In this document: positions 29,465 through 38,300 of the stretch, in pieces
Position numbering within the stretch: the stretch's first letter is position 1
Layout: each line of letters starts with the position of its first letter
IMG/VR virus record: IMGVR_UViG_3300005515_000010
Span: 1-47,207 of that record
DNA: 47,207 bases
DNA from: a virus
Direction: 5' to 3' (one strand)
The notes under the pieces: generated by a model
Told to the model about the DNA's origin: nothing
Databases searched by the model: none
The model's input: the letters and a program-made list of their open reading frames with translations, nothing else
Position numbers and translations under genes: made by a program

Positions 29465-30120
29465 TGTTCCGTTCCGGACAGCCGAATTTCAGCCGGGGCG
29501 AGCTTGCCCCGCACCTGCACGGCCGGTTCGACGTCGACGCCTATACCGCCGGGGTCAAGCGCGCGACGAATGTCGTGATCCTCAAATATGGGGGCCTGAC
29601 CAAGCGCCCGGGTACGCGGCTCGTCGCCGAGGTTATCGACGCCAGCAAGCCGACGCGCATCATCCCCTTTCAGTTTTCGCTGACGCAGACCTATGCGCTC
29701 GAAATGGGGCAGGGCTATATGTCGCCCTGCGCGCTCGGCGGCCGCCTGCTCGAGGAAGAGCTCGAGATCACGAACATCACGATCGCGGCCAACGCGGCGA
29801 TCACCGCAGCGTTCCATGCCTATGAGCCGGGGCAGAAAGTCTATCTGACGGGCATCGAGGGCGAGCTCGGCGACAAGCTCAACGGGCGCTTCTGGACGGT
29901 CGTCGCTGTGCTCGACGGCGATAATTTCACCATCGACGCCGACACGACCGGTCTCGACGCCTTTACCGCCGCGACCGGTGGCATCACGCGAACCGAGGAA
30001 CCGGACCCGCCGCCCCCGCCTCCGCCCGTCCCTGATCCGGTCGAGCCGCCCCCGCCCCCGAATGTCGGTGGCGGCGGTGGCGGCCGGTTCGTGCCCTCGC
30101 CCGACGGCCCGATTCCGTAA
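29464..30120 (+). CDS. Tail nozzle (T7 gp12-like), N-terminal part
   Basis: The 218-residue product begins as a typical nozzle protein (SGQPNFSRGELAPHLHGRFD, then KYGGLTKRPGTRLVAE, then IIPFQFSLTQTYALEMGQGY) but ends after a Pro-rich/Gly-rich tail (two P-runs then six Gly). The next frame continues the same family without a gap. T7 gp12 is one chain of about 800 residues; here the sum is 822. The junction is TAATG, so the halves are either separate coupled polypeptides or joined by a frameshift. Confidence 0.8.
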   Translation: MFRSGQPNFSRGELAPHLHGRFDVDAYTAGVKRATNVVILKYGGLTKRPGTRLVAEVIDASKPTRIIPFQFSLTQTYALEMGQGYMSPCALGGRLLEEELEITNITIAANAAITAAFHAYEPGQKVYLTGIEGELGDKLNGRFWTVVAVLDGDNFTIDADTTGLDAFTAATGGITRTEEPDPPPPPPPVPDPVEPPPPPNVGGGGGGRFVPSPDGPIP

Positions 30121-31934
30121 TGGGTGTCGCGCGCGCCTATGTCGTCGGCAGCCCCTATAACGGGGTGGAGCTCGCCGAGGTCGATTTCGAGCAGACCGCG
30201 GACACGATGTTCCTCGCGCATATCGATCATGCGCCGGCGAAGCTTGTCCGCGCCGGTCACACCGACTGGCAGTTCATCACCATCACGTTCGGGCCGTCGA
30301 TCGCGGCGCCAGCGGGGGTCAATGCGGTCGCGACAAATCCCAACGTCGACGCAGATAACGACGGTGCCGCCTATTTTCCGCAGACCGACAGCTATGTCGT
30401 CACCGCGGTGAACGACGACACCGGGCAGGAAAGCCGCGCCAGCGCCGAAGATGCGGCGTTCAACGACCTCACGCTCAAGAAGAATTACAACACGATCACG
30501 TGGAGCGCGGTGGCCGGCGCGGGGCGCTATAACATCTACAAGGCGCACAACAGCCAGTTCTTCGGCTATATCGGCACGACCGAGGACTTGGTCTTTACCG
30601 ACGACAATATCGGTCCCGCGCTCGACAAGGCGCCACCGCAGGGCTTCAATCCGTTCGCCGGCGCCGGTGACTATCCGTCGACCGTCACGCTGTTCGAGCA
30701 GCGTCTCCTGCTCGGCCGCACCAAGAATGTTCCCAACGGCATCTGGGGCAGTCGCAGCGGCGGAAGCCAGTTCGAGAATTTCGACCGCTCGCGCCCGCTG
30801 CGCGCCGACGACAGCCTGTCTTTCGCGATCGTCGCGGGCCGCGTGAACGCGGTCGAGCAGATGGCTTCGACGACAACCCTGCTCGCGCTGACCAGCGACG
30901 CGATCTTCACGGTCGACGGCGACGGGAGCGGCGGGGTGCTGACCGCGACCAGCCAGGCGCCGCGCCGCCAGATTGGACGCGGCTCGGCGCGGCTCGGCCC
31001 GCTCGTCGTTGATACCGTCGTCTTCTACCTGACCTCGACCGGGCACAGCGTGCGCACGATCGGCTATAGCTTCGAGATCGATGGGCTGAAGAGCAACGAT
31101 ATCACCATCTTCAGTCCGCACCTGTTCGACGGGCTCGACATCGTCTCATGGTGCTATTCGCAGGAACCGCGATCGCTGATCTGGGCGGTGCGCTCCGACG
31201 GCAAGCTTCTGTGCTTCACATGGGAGCAGGAGCAGAATGTCTGGGGCTGGACGTTCTGCGAAACCGACGGCGAGGTGCAGTCGGTGTGCTCGATCACCGA
31301 GAATGGCGAAGACCGCGTCTATATGATCGTCAAGCGCGCGGTGGCCGGCGTCGACCGGTATTTCGTCGAGCGCATGGCGTCGCATAGCTGGGCCGACCTG
31401 CCCGATTGCTGCTTTCTCGATTGCGCGGTCAGCGGCGAGTTCGACGAGCCGCGCCGCACCTTCACCGGGCTGTGGCACCTCGAGGGGCGCACCGACGTCG
31501 GCGGCATGGTCGATGGCGTGCCGGTGCTCGGGCTCACTGTCACCAACGGCACGGTCACGCTTCCCGCGGAGATCGCGGACGGACGCAAGGTCACCTTCGG
31601 CATTCCGTTCGACGTCTATGTCGAAACGCTCGCCGTGCGCGCGAACATCCCGGGGACTGGCTGGAATATCGCCCGCAATCAGCAACCGGGGCCGATCGCG
31701 CTCACGCTCTATGAGTCGTCGGGCATCTATGCGGGCGAGAGCGAGCGCAACCTCGTCTATCTCAAGCAGCGCGTCGACGAATCCTACGGCGCGCCTGACG
31801 ACCTGATGACGGGCGACTATATCTTCAACAGCGGCAATTACGAGCAGGGCAAGATATGCGTGCATATCAAACAGCTCGCGCCGCTGCCCTTCACCCTGCT
31901 CGGCGCGTTCGTGGATCTCAGCGTCAATGAATAG
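30120..31934 (+). CDS. Tail nozzle (T7 gp12-like), C-terminal part
   Basis: 604 residues continuing the nozzle: VDFEQTADTMFLAHIDHAPA, then KLVRAGHTDWQF, then PSTVTLFEQRLLLGRTKN, then SGGSQFENFD, all typical of the internal part of tail tubular protein B. The ATG shares one base with the stop of the N-terminal part and the reading frames differ by -1. A complete beta-rich body is present, so this is not a decayed gene. Confidence 0.85.
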   Translation: MGVARAYVVGSPYNGVELAEVDFEQTADTMFLAHIDHAPAKLVRAGHTDWQFITITFGPSIAAPAGVNAVATNPNVDADNDGAAYFPQTDSYVVTAVNDDTGQESRASAEDAAFNDLTLKKNYNTITWSAVAGAGRYNIYKAHNSQFFGYIGTTEDLVFTDDNIGPALDKAPPQGFNPFAGAGDYPSTVTLFEQRLLLGRTKNVPNGIWGSRSGGSQFENFDRSRPLRADDSLSFAIVAGRVNAVEQMASTTTLLALTSDAIFTVDGDGSGGVLTATSQAPRRQIGRGSARLGPLVVDTVVFYLTSTGHSVRTIGYSFEIDGLKSNDITIFSPHLFDGLDIVSWCYSQEPRSLIWAVRSDGKLLCFTWEQEQNVWGWTFCETDGEVQSVCSITENGEDRVYMIVKRAVAGVDRYFVERMASHSWADLPDCCFLDCAVSGEFDEPRRTFTGLWHLEGRTDVGGMVDGVPVLGLTVTNGTVTLPAEIADGRKVTFGIPFDVYVETLAVRANIPGTGWNIARNQQPGPIALTLYESSGIYAGESERNLVYLKQRVDESYGAPDDLMTGDYIFNSGNYEQGKICVHIKQLAPLPFTLLGAFVDLSVNE

Positions 31935-32394
31935 CCGGATACGGCTCGAGCTCGCCCTCACCAAGCATGTCGGATCGGTGGCGCGCCGCATGCGCGACAT
32001 CGACCGCCGCGAGTGCGAAGCCTTCGGACATTCGCCGAAACAGGCGCTGCGCGAATCCATCCTCAACAGCGAGCGGGCGTGGACCGCGCTGGTCGACGGC
32101 CGCCCCGAGGCGATATTCGGCGTCGTGATCAACAGCGCGCTGACCGGCGAAGGCGCTCCATGGTTCCTTGGCACCGATATCGTCTGGCAGCATGCGCGCG
32201 CGCTTCTGACGATCGGCCCGTCGATTATCTCCCGGCTGCACGATTCAAGCGAAAATCTGCGCGGCCTAGTCAGCTGTGAGAACGCCGCCGCGCTCCGGAT
32301 GCTGCGGAAATGGGGATTTACCGTAGGGCACGACCGCCAGCGCCATGGCGGGACAGCGTTCTACAAGTTCGAGAAGGTGCGCGACCGTGTGTGA
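31927..32394 (+). CDS. Internal virion protein A-like with GNAT fold (T7 gp13 type)
   Basis: A 155-residue GNAT-like protein (SERAWTALVDGRPEAIFGVV, then CENAAALRMLRKWGFTVGH) in the position of T7 gp13, which shares this fold. In T7 it helps assemble the internal core. The acetyl-CoA binding motif is not obviously intact, so enzymatic activity is doubtful. Overlaps the nozzle gene by 8 bases. Confidence 0.75.
   Translation: MNSRIRLELALTKHVGSVARRMRDIDRRECEAFGHSPKQALRESILNSERAWTALVDGRPEAIFGVVINSALTGEGAPWFLGTDIVWQHARALLTIGPSIISRLHDSSENLRGLVSCENAAALRMLRKWGFTVGHDRQRHGGTAFYKFEKVRDRV
32242..32269 (+). promoter_or_regulatory. Late promoter-like motif F (inside a gene)
   Basis: GATTCAA (32242-32248), 17 bases, CTAG (32266-32269). 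It lies inside the gp13-like gene, 118 bases before the gp14-like start. The fixed spacing matches the intergenic copies, but its coding position makes it the least certain of the six. Confidence 0.5.
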
Positions 32395-32887
32395 GCCGAC
32401 GACCTTGCTGATCGCCTCGGCCGTCGTGACGGCAGCGGGCCAAGGCTATGCCGCGATGCAAGGCGCTGCGGCCTCCCGCTATGAAGCCAAGGTCGCCGAC
32501 CGCAACGCCAAGCTCGAAAACGAGGCAGCCTTCCGCGCCGACGAGAACACGCGCACTGAAGCGCTCGCGCATTACCGGCGCGTCGCGCAGCTGCGCGGCG
32601 AGCAGCGCGTCGCGCAGGCCGCGAACGGCGTGAGCCTCGATTTCGGGTCGGCGGCCGATGTCCAGGACGATACCGAAATGCTCGCCCGCGAGGATGCGAG
32701 CCGCATCTACCAGCAAGGCGCCGAGAAGGTGCGCGGGTTCGACATCAACGCCGCGAATTACCGCTCGAGCGCGAAAGCCTCGCGCAGCGCGGCGAAGGGC
32801 GCACTTATCAAGGGCGCGTTCGACATGGCCGGCACCGCGCTCGGCGCCGCGACGCAGTACAGCAAGATGAGGGCGCGCAGTGCCTAG
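32387..32887 (+). CDS. Virion core protein, T7 gp14-like
   Basis: The 166-residue product (GTG start) has the usual features of the family: MCEPTTLLIASAVVTAAGQG, then ALAHYRRVAQLRGEQRVAQA, then ANGVSLDFGSAADV. In T7 gp14 is ejected and forms the outer-membrane channel. Overlaps both neighbours by 8 bases. Confidence 0.85.
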   Translation: MCEPTTLLIASAVVTAAGQGYAAMQGAAASRYEAKVADRNAKLENEAAFRADENTRTEALAHYRRVAQLRGEQRVAQAANGVSLDFGSAADVQDDTEMLAREDASRIYQQGAEKVRGFDINAANYRSSAKASRSAAKGALIKGAFDMAGTALGAATQYSKMRARSA

Positions 32888-34967
32888 AGTCCAAGTCTAT
32901 CAGGCTGATCAGGTCGCACCGGCCGACACGACGCGCGAACGGTTCCGCGCTGCCGATGTCGCCGCCGGCGGGATGCAGGTTGCGCAAGGCCTCGCCAGCC
33001 TCGGCCGCGCCGGCGCCGACTTTGCCGACGCGCAGGATGAGCTCAATTTCCGGTTCGACGATACCGAGAGCCGGAAAGCGATGCAGCGCTATCAGACCGG
33101 CGCGGCGAAGATCCTGTCCGATTTCCAGTTGGAGCAGGGTGCCAACGCCTATTCGAAGCGCGGCGAGACCGACGCGGCGCTCGCGAAGCTGCGCGCCGAC
33201 ACGATCGGCGGCATGACGAACGACCGCATGCGCCGGATGGCGGAAGACCGCATTGCCGGTCTCTTCGGCGCCGATACGATCAAGGTCGGCGACCATGCGA
33301 CGCGGCAGCTGCGGGTCGAGCAGGAAAGCACGCTCAAGTCGCAGGTCGTGCTTTCGGGCGAGGACGCCGCGGCAAACTGGGACCGGCCGGATCTCCTCGC
33401 CGCGCATATGGACACGATGAAGGCGGCGGTCGACGATCTGGGAGCGCTAAGCGGCTGGTCGGCCTACACGATCCGCCTCGAGAAGTCCAATGCGGTCAGC
33501 GCGGTGCACAAGGATATCGTCAACCGGTTTCTGACCGACGACGATATCGACGCCGCCGAAATCTATCTCGACGCGCATGCCGGCGAGATCAACGCCACCG
33601 ACGAGCTCGCGTTGCGCGGCGCGATGAAGGAACCGCTGCTCACGCGCCAGGCGCGGAGCGACTTCGACAACGCAATCGGCACTATCCCCGTCCCCGATGG
33701 CGCGAGCACCAAGGATGCGGCGCCGGCCGGTACCAGTCTCGAGGCGATGGTCGCGGTTACCGCACAAAGCGAATCGGGCAACCGCGAGCGCGACGCGTCC
33801 GGCCGCCTCATCACCTCGAAGGCCGGTGCGCTCGGCAAGATGCAGGTTATGCCCGGGACGAACACCGACCCCGGCTTCGGCGTGAAGCCCGCGAAAGACG
33901 GCAGCGATGCGGAGCGCACGCGCGTGGGCCGCGATTACCTCGCCGCCATGCTGAAGCGGTACGGCAATGATCCGGCGAAGGCATGGGCGGCCTATAACGC
34001 TGGTCCCGGCGCGGTCGACGACGCGATCGCGGGCGGCGGAGACTGGCTCTCGCGCCTGCCGGCCGAGACGCAGGGCTATGTCAAAAAGAACATGGCGGCG
34101 ATCGGCGGCGGCGGACCGCAGCAATCGGCGCGCACATGGGACAAGGGCGCGGTCTATGCGCAAATCGACACGCTCGCCGACAAGGAGGGTTGGTCGCCGG
34201 AGCGCCGCGAGCGCGCCAAGCTGTGGGCCGACAAGGAGATCAGCCGCGACGAGCAGCTGAAGGCGCGCGACGAAGATTCCGCCGAGCGCGAGGCGTCGGA
34301 ATGGGTGCTCAAGAACCCGGGCTTTACCGACATTTCGCAAATGCCGGCGAAGATCCGCGACCGCCTCAGCCCGCAGGCCGTGCTGCGCTATCAGGACGCG
34401 GGCAAGCGCAACGCGACCCCGAAAGAGATCCCCGCGAACGGCGGCGACGCGATCGCGCTCAACCTGCTGTCGATCTATGAACCGGAGCAGTTCAAGAGCA
34501 TGTCGCTCGGCGAGTATTCCGGGAAGGTCACCCGCGCTGAGCTCGACGCGCTCGCCACCAAACAGGCGAAGATGCGGACCGAGAAGCCCAAGGATACGCA
34601 TATGCGGTCCGGCATTACCGGCGCGATCGAATGGGGCCAGAAATACGGCGGGTTCGACAAGTTCTCGGACGAACAGCGCGTCGCCATCTATGGCATCATG
34701 GAGTCCGACGCACGACGCCTCAGCGAGAACGGCAAGAAAGACCTCACCGAGGACGATTATCTCAAGCTGTTCAAGCGCGCGACGCGCGAGGTGCCTACGC
34801 GCACCTGGTATGGCGGCACGGGGTCGAGGCCGGTCTATGACATGGGTGCGTCGAACATCCCCGACGCAACCCGCAAGAAGATCGAGGATGCTTATCGGCG
34901 CACTTACGGGCGCGCGCCGACCGACGACCAGGTCGCGGATTACTGGCGGCGCTACTACGCGAAATAG
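32880..34967 (+). CDS. Ejection protein with lytic transglycosylase domain (gp15 position)
   Basis: 695 residues starting from GTG. A helical N-terminus (residues 1-285) precedes a soluble lytic transglycosylase domain: QSESGNRERD (catalytic Glu298), SKAGALGKMQVMPG, and AWAAYNAGPGAVDDAI. A long helical C-terminus follows. In T7 the transglycosylase is on gp16; here it sits on the preceding protein, at the place of gp15. It would open peptidoglycan locally during DNA entry. Confidence 0.85.
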   Translation: MPRVQVYQADQVAPADTTRERFRAADVAAGGMQVAQGLASLGRAGADFADAQDELNFRFDDTESRKAMQRYQTGAAKILSDFQLEQGANAYSKRGETDAALAKLRADTIGGMTNDRMRRMAEDRIAGLFGADTIKVGDHATRQLRVEQESTLKSQVVLSGEDAAANWDRPDLLAAHMDTMKAAVDDLGALSGWSAYTIRLEKSNAVSAVHKDIVNRFLTDDDIDAAEIYLDAHAGEINATDELALRGAMKEPLLTRQARSDFDNAIGTIPVPDGASTKDAAPAGTSLEAMVAVTAQSESGNRERDASGRLITSKAGALGKMQVMPGTNTDPGFGVKPAKDGSDAERTRVGRDYLAAMLKRYGNDPAKAWAAYNAGPGAVDDAIAGGGDWLSRLPAETQGYVKKNMAAIGGGGPQQSARTWDKGAVYAQIDTLADKEGWSPERRERAKLWADKEISRDEQLKARDEDSAEREASEWVLKNPGFTDISQMPAKIRDRLSPQAVLRYQDAGKRNATPKEIPANGGDAIALNLLSIYEPEQFKSMSLGEYSGKVTRAELDALATKQAKMRTEKPKDTHMRSGITGAIEWGQKYGGFDKFSDEQRVAIYGIMESDARRLSENGKKDLTEDDYLKLFKRATREVPTRTWYGGTGSRPVYDMGASNIPDATRKKIEDAYRRTYGRAPTDDQVADYWRRYYAK

Positions 34968-34970
34968 GCG

Positions 34971-35315
34971 TCAGCGCCGTCCGAAACTATCCTCGAAAGC
35001 ATCATTGGCCGCCTTTGCTTCCTGATCGATCTGCGCGCGCTCTATCTTGCGGAGACGTGCCTCCGTCTCGCTATTGCGGATTTCCTGTAGAGCGGTGTCC
35101 GTTTCATCGACCGGCGGTGTGACCTCATCGAGTCCCAAGGCGGCGGCAGCGGCTATCGTCTTCTGATTGTGCTCGCTTTCGTCGGCGCGGCTTTCGAGAT
35201 CGGCGACGCGATTTTCCAAGTCCTCGATCTTCGAACGCTGATCGGCGGCTTCCGTGTCATGCTTCGAGCAACCGGCGAGCAGCAAGGGCAGGAGGATCAA
35301 GCGATTCAAGCGCAT
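34971..35315 (-). CDS. Lipoprotein encoded opposite to the late genes, 114 aa
   Basis: On the minus strand ATG at 35315 opens a protein with a short basic N-terminus, a hydrophobic stretch and a lipobox LLAGC (Cys16), followed by a heptad-rich coiled coil (KIEDLENRVADLESRADESE). GGGAG lies seven bases before the ATG. It should be exported and lipidated. Lying against the late transcripts between two ejection genes, it looks like a moron expressed in the lysogen, perhaps blocking superinfection at the envelope. Confidence 0.75.
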   Translation of the reverse strand: MRLNRLILLPLLLAGCSKHDTEAADQRSKIEDLENRVADLESRADESEHNQKTIAAAAALGLDEVTPPVDETDTALQEIRNSETEARLRKIERAQIDQEAKAANDAFEDSFGRR

Positions 35316-35330
35316 CGGCACGCTCCCTAG
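35303..35330 (+). promoter_or_regulatory. Late promoter-like motif E
   Basis: GATTCAA (35303-35309), 17 bases, CTAG (35327-35330). It overlaps the 5' end of the opposite-strand lipoprotein gene and lies 29 bases before the giant ejection gene, so the two units are arranged head to head. Confidence 0.6.
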
Positions 35331-35336
35331 TTTTCC

Positions 35337-35358
35337 GGGGCAACAGACGAGGTGCCCC
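35337..35358 (+). other. Leader hairpin before the giant ejection gene
   Basis: GGGGCA (35337-35342) pairs with TGCCCC (35353-35358) around a ten-base loop that displays GAGG, and the TTG start follows immediately. If motif E is a promoter this is the 5' end of the message, as at motif A. Confidence 0.5.
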
Positions 35359-38300
35359 TTGCCCCCGACCCTTCCCGGACTTGATTATTACGACCAGCGC
35401 TATCGCCAGCGCAAGCCGTCGAATGAACCGATCGCCCGCATCGATCCCGTAGAGGCCGAAATGCGCCGCGAGCGCGACAATCGCACGCGGCTCGACCTCT
35501 TGCTGACCTCCAGCCCCGAGACGGTCGGCCGCGCCACGTCGATCGGCCGAGAGATCGGCGTCTCGCCCCTGCAGGTCGAGGACCGTCTTCCCGAAGCCGA
35601 GCGCGGCCGCGACGTGCGCCGGTTCATGACGATGACGGAACTTTACCCTGCCATGGGTAAATGGGCCGTTGCCAACCCGCGCGGTGCCGCCGCAGCATCG
35701 GACGATTGGAATAGCCTGTCGCTGCTCGGCAAGGCGTGGCGCAGCACCCGCGACACGGTCTCGGGTCTCGGCCCTTCCTTGATGTCGGGCCTCTATACGA
35801 TGGGGAAGAACACCGACAGCGCGATCGGTGCGGTGAGTGACACCCTCGACGCGATCGATCCGAAGCCCGCGATCGCCGGCTTCTTCAGCGACCTGTTTGG
35901 TATCTATACCGGCTATAATCCGAGGCTCGACAAGAGCTACGAGGATGCGCAGAAAATCAAGCTGGACGCGCGCGCCAAGCGGCAGGCGGCGCTCGCCAAG
36001 GCTGCCGAGGAATGGCGCCCGCAATCGACGAGCTGGATCGCGCGCGAACTGCTCGCCGGCACCGAATCGATCCCGATGACGGCGGGCGCGCTGATGACGC
36101 GCAATCCCGAAGGCGCGGCCGGGGTCGTCGGCACCCTCACCGCGGCCGGGGGATACCAGGACGCGCGCGATCGCGGGCTCGATATCGGCTCCTCGCTGGC
36201 CTACGGGGCCCGGCAGGGCACGGTCGAGGCACTGACCGAGAAGATCCCGGCCGCGAAGCTGCTCGGGGACATCGCGGCGCGTTCTCCGCTCGGCAAGATG
36301 GTGCTCAATCAGCTGATTACCGAGATCCCCGGCGAGCAGGTGTCGACCTTGCTGCAGGATTTCGACCAGTGGGTGACGCTCAACCCCGACAAGACGCTCG
36401 GGCAGTTCATCGCCGAACGGCCGGACGCGGCGCGCCAGACGCTTTTGGGAACCCTCGGCGCCGTCGGCACGACGACGACCGTCGTTCGCACAGCCGAAAA
36501 GGTGGTCGACGGAACCGCGATGCTTGCCGCAAAGGCCGGCGAGGCGAAGCGGGCCCAGCGCGAGGGGCAAATCCTCGAGAATGCGGGCGACGCGGCGCAG
36601 AAGTCGAAATTGCGGACGCGCGACCCCGAGGCGTTCGAAACGCTGATGCGCGAGCTCGCCGACGAAACCGGCGCGACCGAGGTCTATATCCCGGCCGAAG
36701 CCATCCAGGAGTATATGCAGTCGGGCGAATTCGACCCTGATGCATGGGCCGATTACGAGCAGGAATCGCTCGAGGCGATGGCGACCGGCGGCGACCTTGT
36801 CCTGCCCGTCGAGCGCGTCCTGACGTCGTTTCCGGGCACGCCCGCATGGGATGCGCTGCGCGACCATATGCGGCTCAGCCCGGGCGGCATGTCGCGGTTC
36901 GAGGCCGAATCCTTCAACATGGAAATGGCGGACCTGCGCCAGACGATGGAAGAACGCGCCGCGGCGATCGACGAATTCGACCGGGAAATGATGCAGGGCC
37001 GCGAGGCGCTGATCACCGACGTCGTCGAAAAGCTTCAGTCGGCCGGCTATACCCCGTCGGTCGCGCGCACGCAGGCCGAGCTCGTCGCCGCACGGTACGA
37101 AACCCGCGCCATGCGCAAGGGTCAGATGCTCACGGGCAAAGAGTTCAACGACGTGCAGGTCGTGCAGATACTCCCCGAGCAGCTGGCGCTCCGCCAGAAA
37201 GACGACGGGCTCGATCGCGTCATCAATGTCATGCGCCGCGGCGCGACGGGAGCGAAGCAAGGTCCGTCGCTCCTCGAGTTCATCGCGAAACGGGGCGGTA
37301 TCGACGATCCAGGCGGCGATATCGCCTCGATGGGCGGCGACACGTGGCACCGGCAGGCGCGGTTCCGCAAGCGGCTGATCCGCGCGACGGACAAGGGGCA
37401 GGCCAGCATGATCGGCGCCGCGCCGCGCGATACCGCCCCCGAGGACGTGCTCCGCGCTGCAATCGATGCCGGATATTTCCCCGAGCTCGCCGGGAGGGAG
37501 GCGGGCACCTATGACGATGCGATCGACAACAATACCCTTCTCGACGCGATCGGCGCCGAGCTTCGCGGTGACGCGCGCTATGCCACCGAGACCGACACGA
37601 CGCTCAGCGATGCCGCGCTCGAGCTCGCCACCCTGATCTCCAACGAAGGACTCGACCCGTCGACCGCGACGCGGCGCGAAATCCGCAATGCCGTGTCGAA
37701 CTATTCGGCGCGCAGCTTCAAACAAAGCGGTGACGCCAAGGCGCCACGCGGCCGCATCGTCTTCCCGAGCGAGGAATTCACGGGCGCAGCTATCATCGAA
37801 CTGTTCAAGGCGCGCAATCTCAGCACCTTCTTGCACGAAACCGGGCACCTCTGGCTCGAGGAACTGCGGTCGGACGCGCTGTCGGAAGATGCGACCAACC
37901 GCCTGAAGGACGATTGGGGGCAGGTGCAGGAGTGGTTCGCGGCGAACGGCCACCCGATCGAGAATGGCGTCATCCCCGTCGAAGCGCACGAAATGTGGGC
38001 GCGCGGCGTCGAACAATATCTGATGGAGGGCAAGGCGCCCGTCCCCGCGCTCCGCAGCATCTTCGAGCAGTTCCGCGCCTGGCTGGTCGGCATCTATCGC
38101 AGCGTGAAGGCGCTGCGCAGCCCGCTGACGCCGGAGATCCGGCGCGTCATGGATCGGCTCATCGCCACCGACGATGATATCGCCCTCGCCGCGCGCGAGC
38201 AGTCGGTGCATCCGCTGCTGACCGATTCGTCGGACATGACGGCCGCCGAGTTCGCGGCCTATCAGCGCCTGACCGCCGACGCGCGTATAGAGGCCCGCGG

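Noticed and set aside
35254-35358. Longer N-terminus of the giant ejection protein from 35254
   Set aside because: It would cross motif E and the leader hairpin and adds a basic segment unlike the rest. TTG at 35359 has a GAGG ribosome site.
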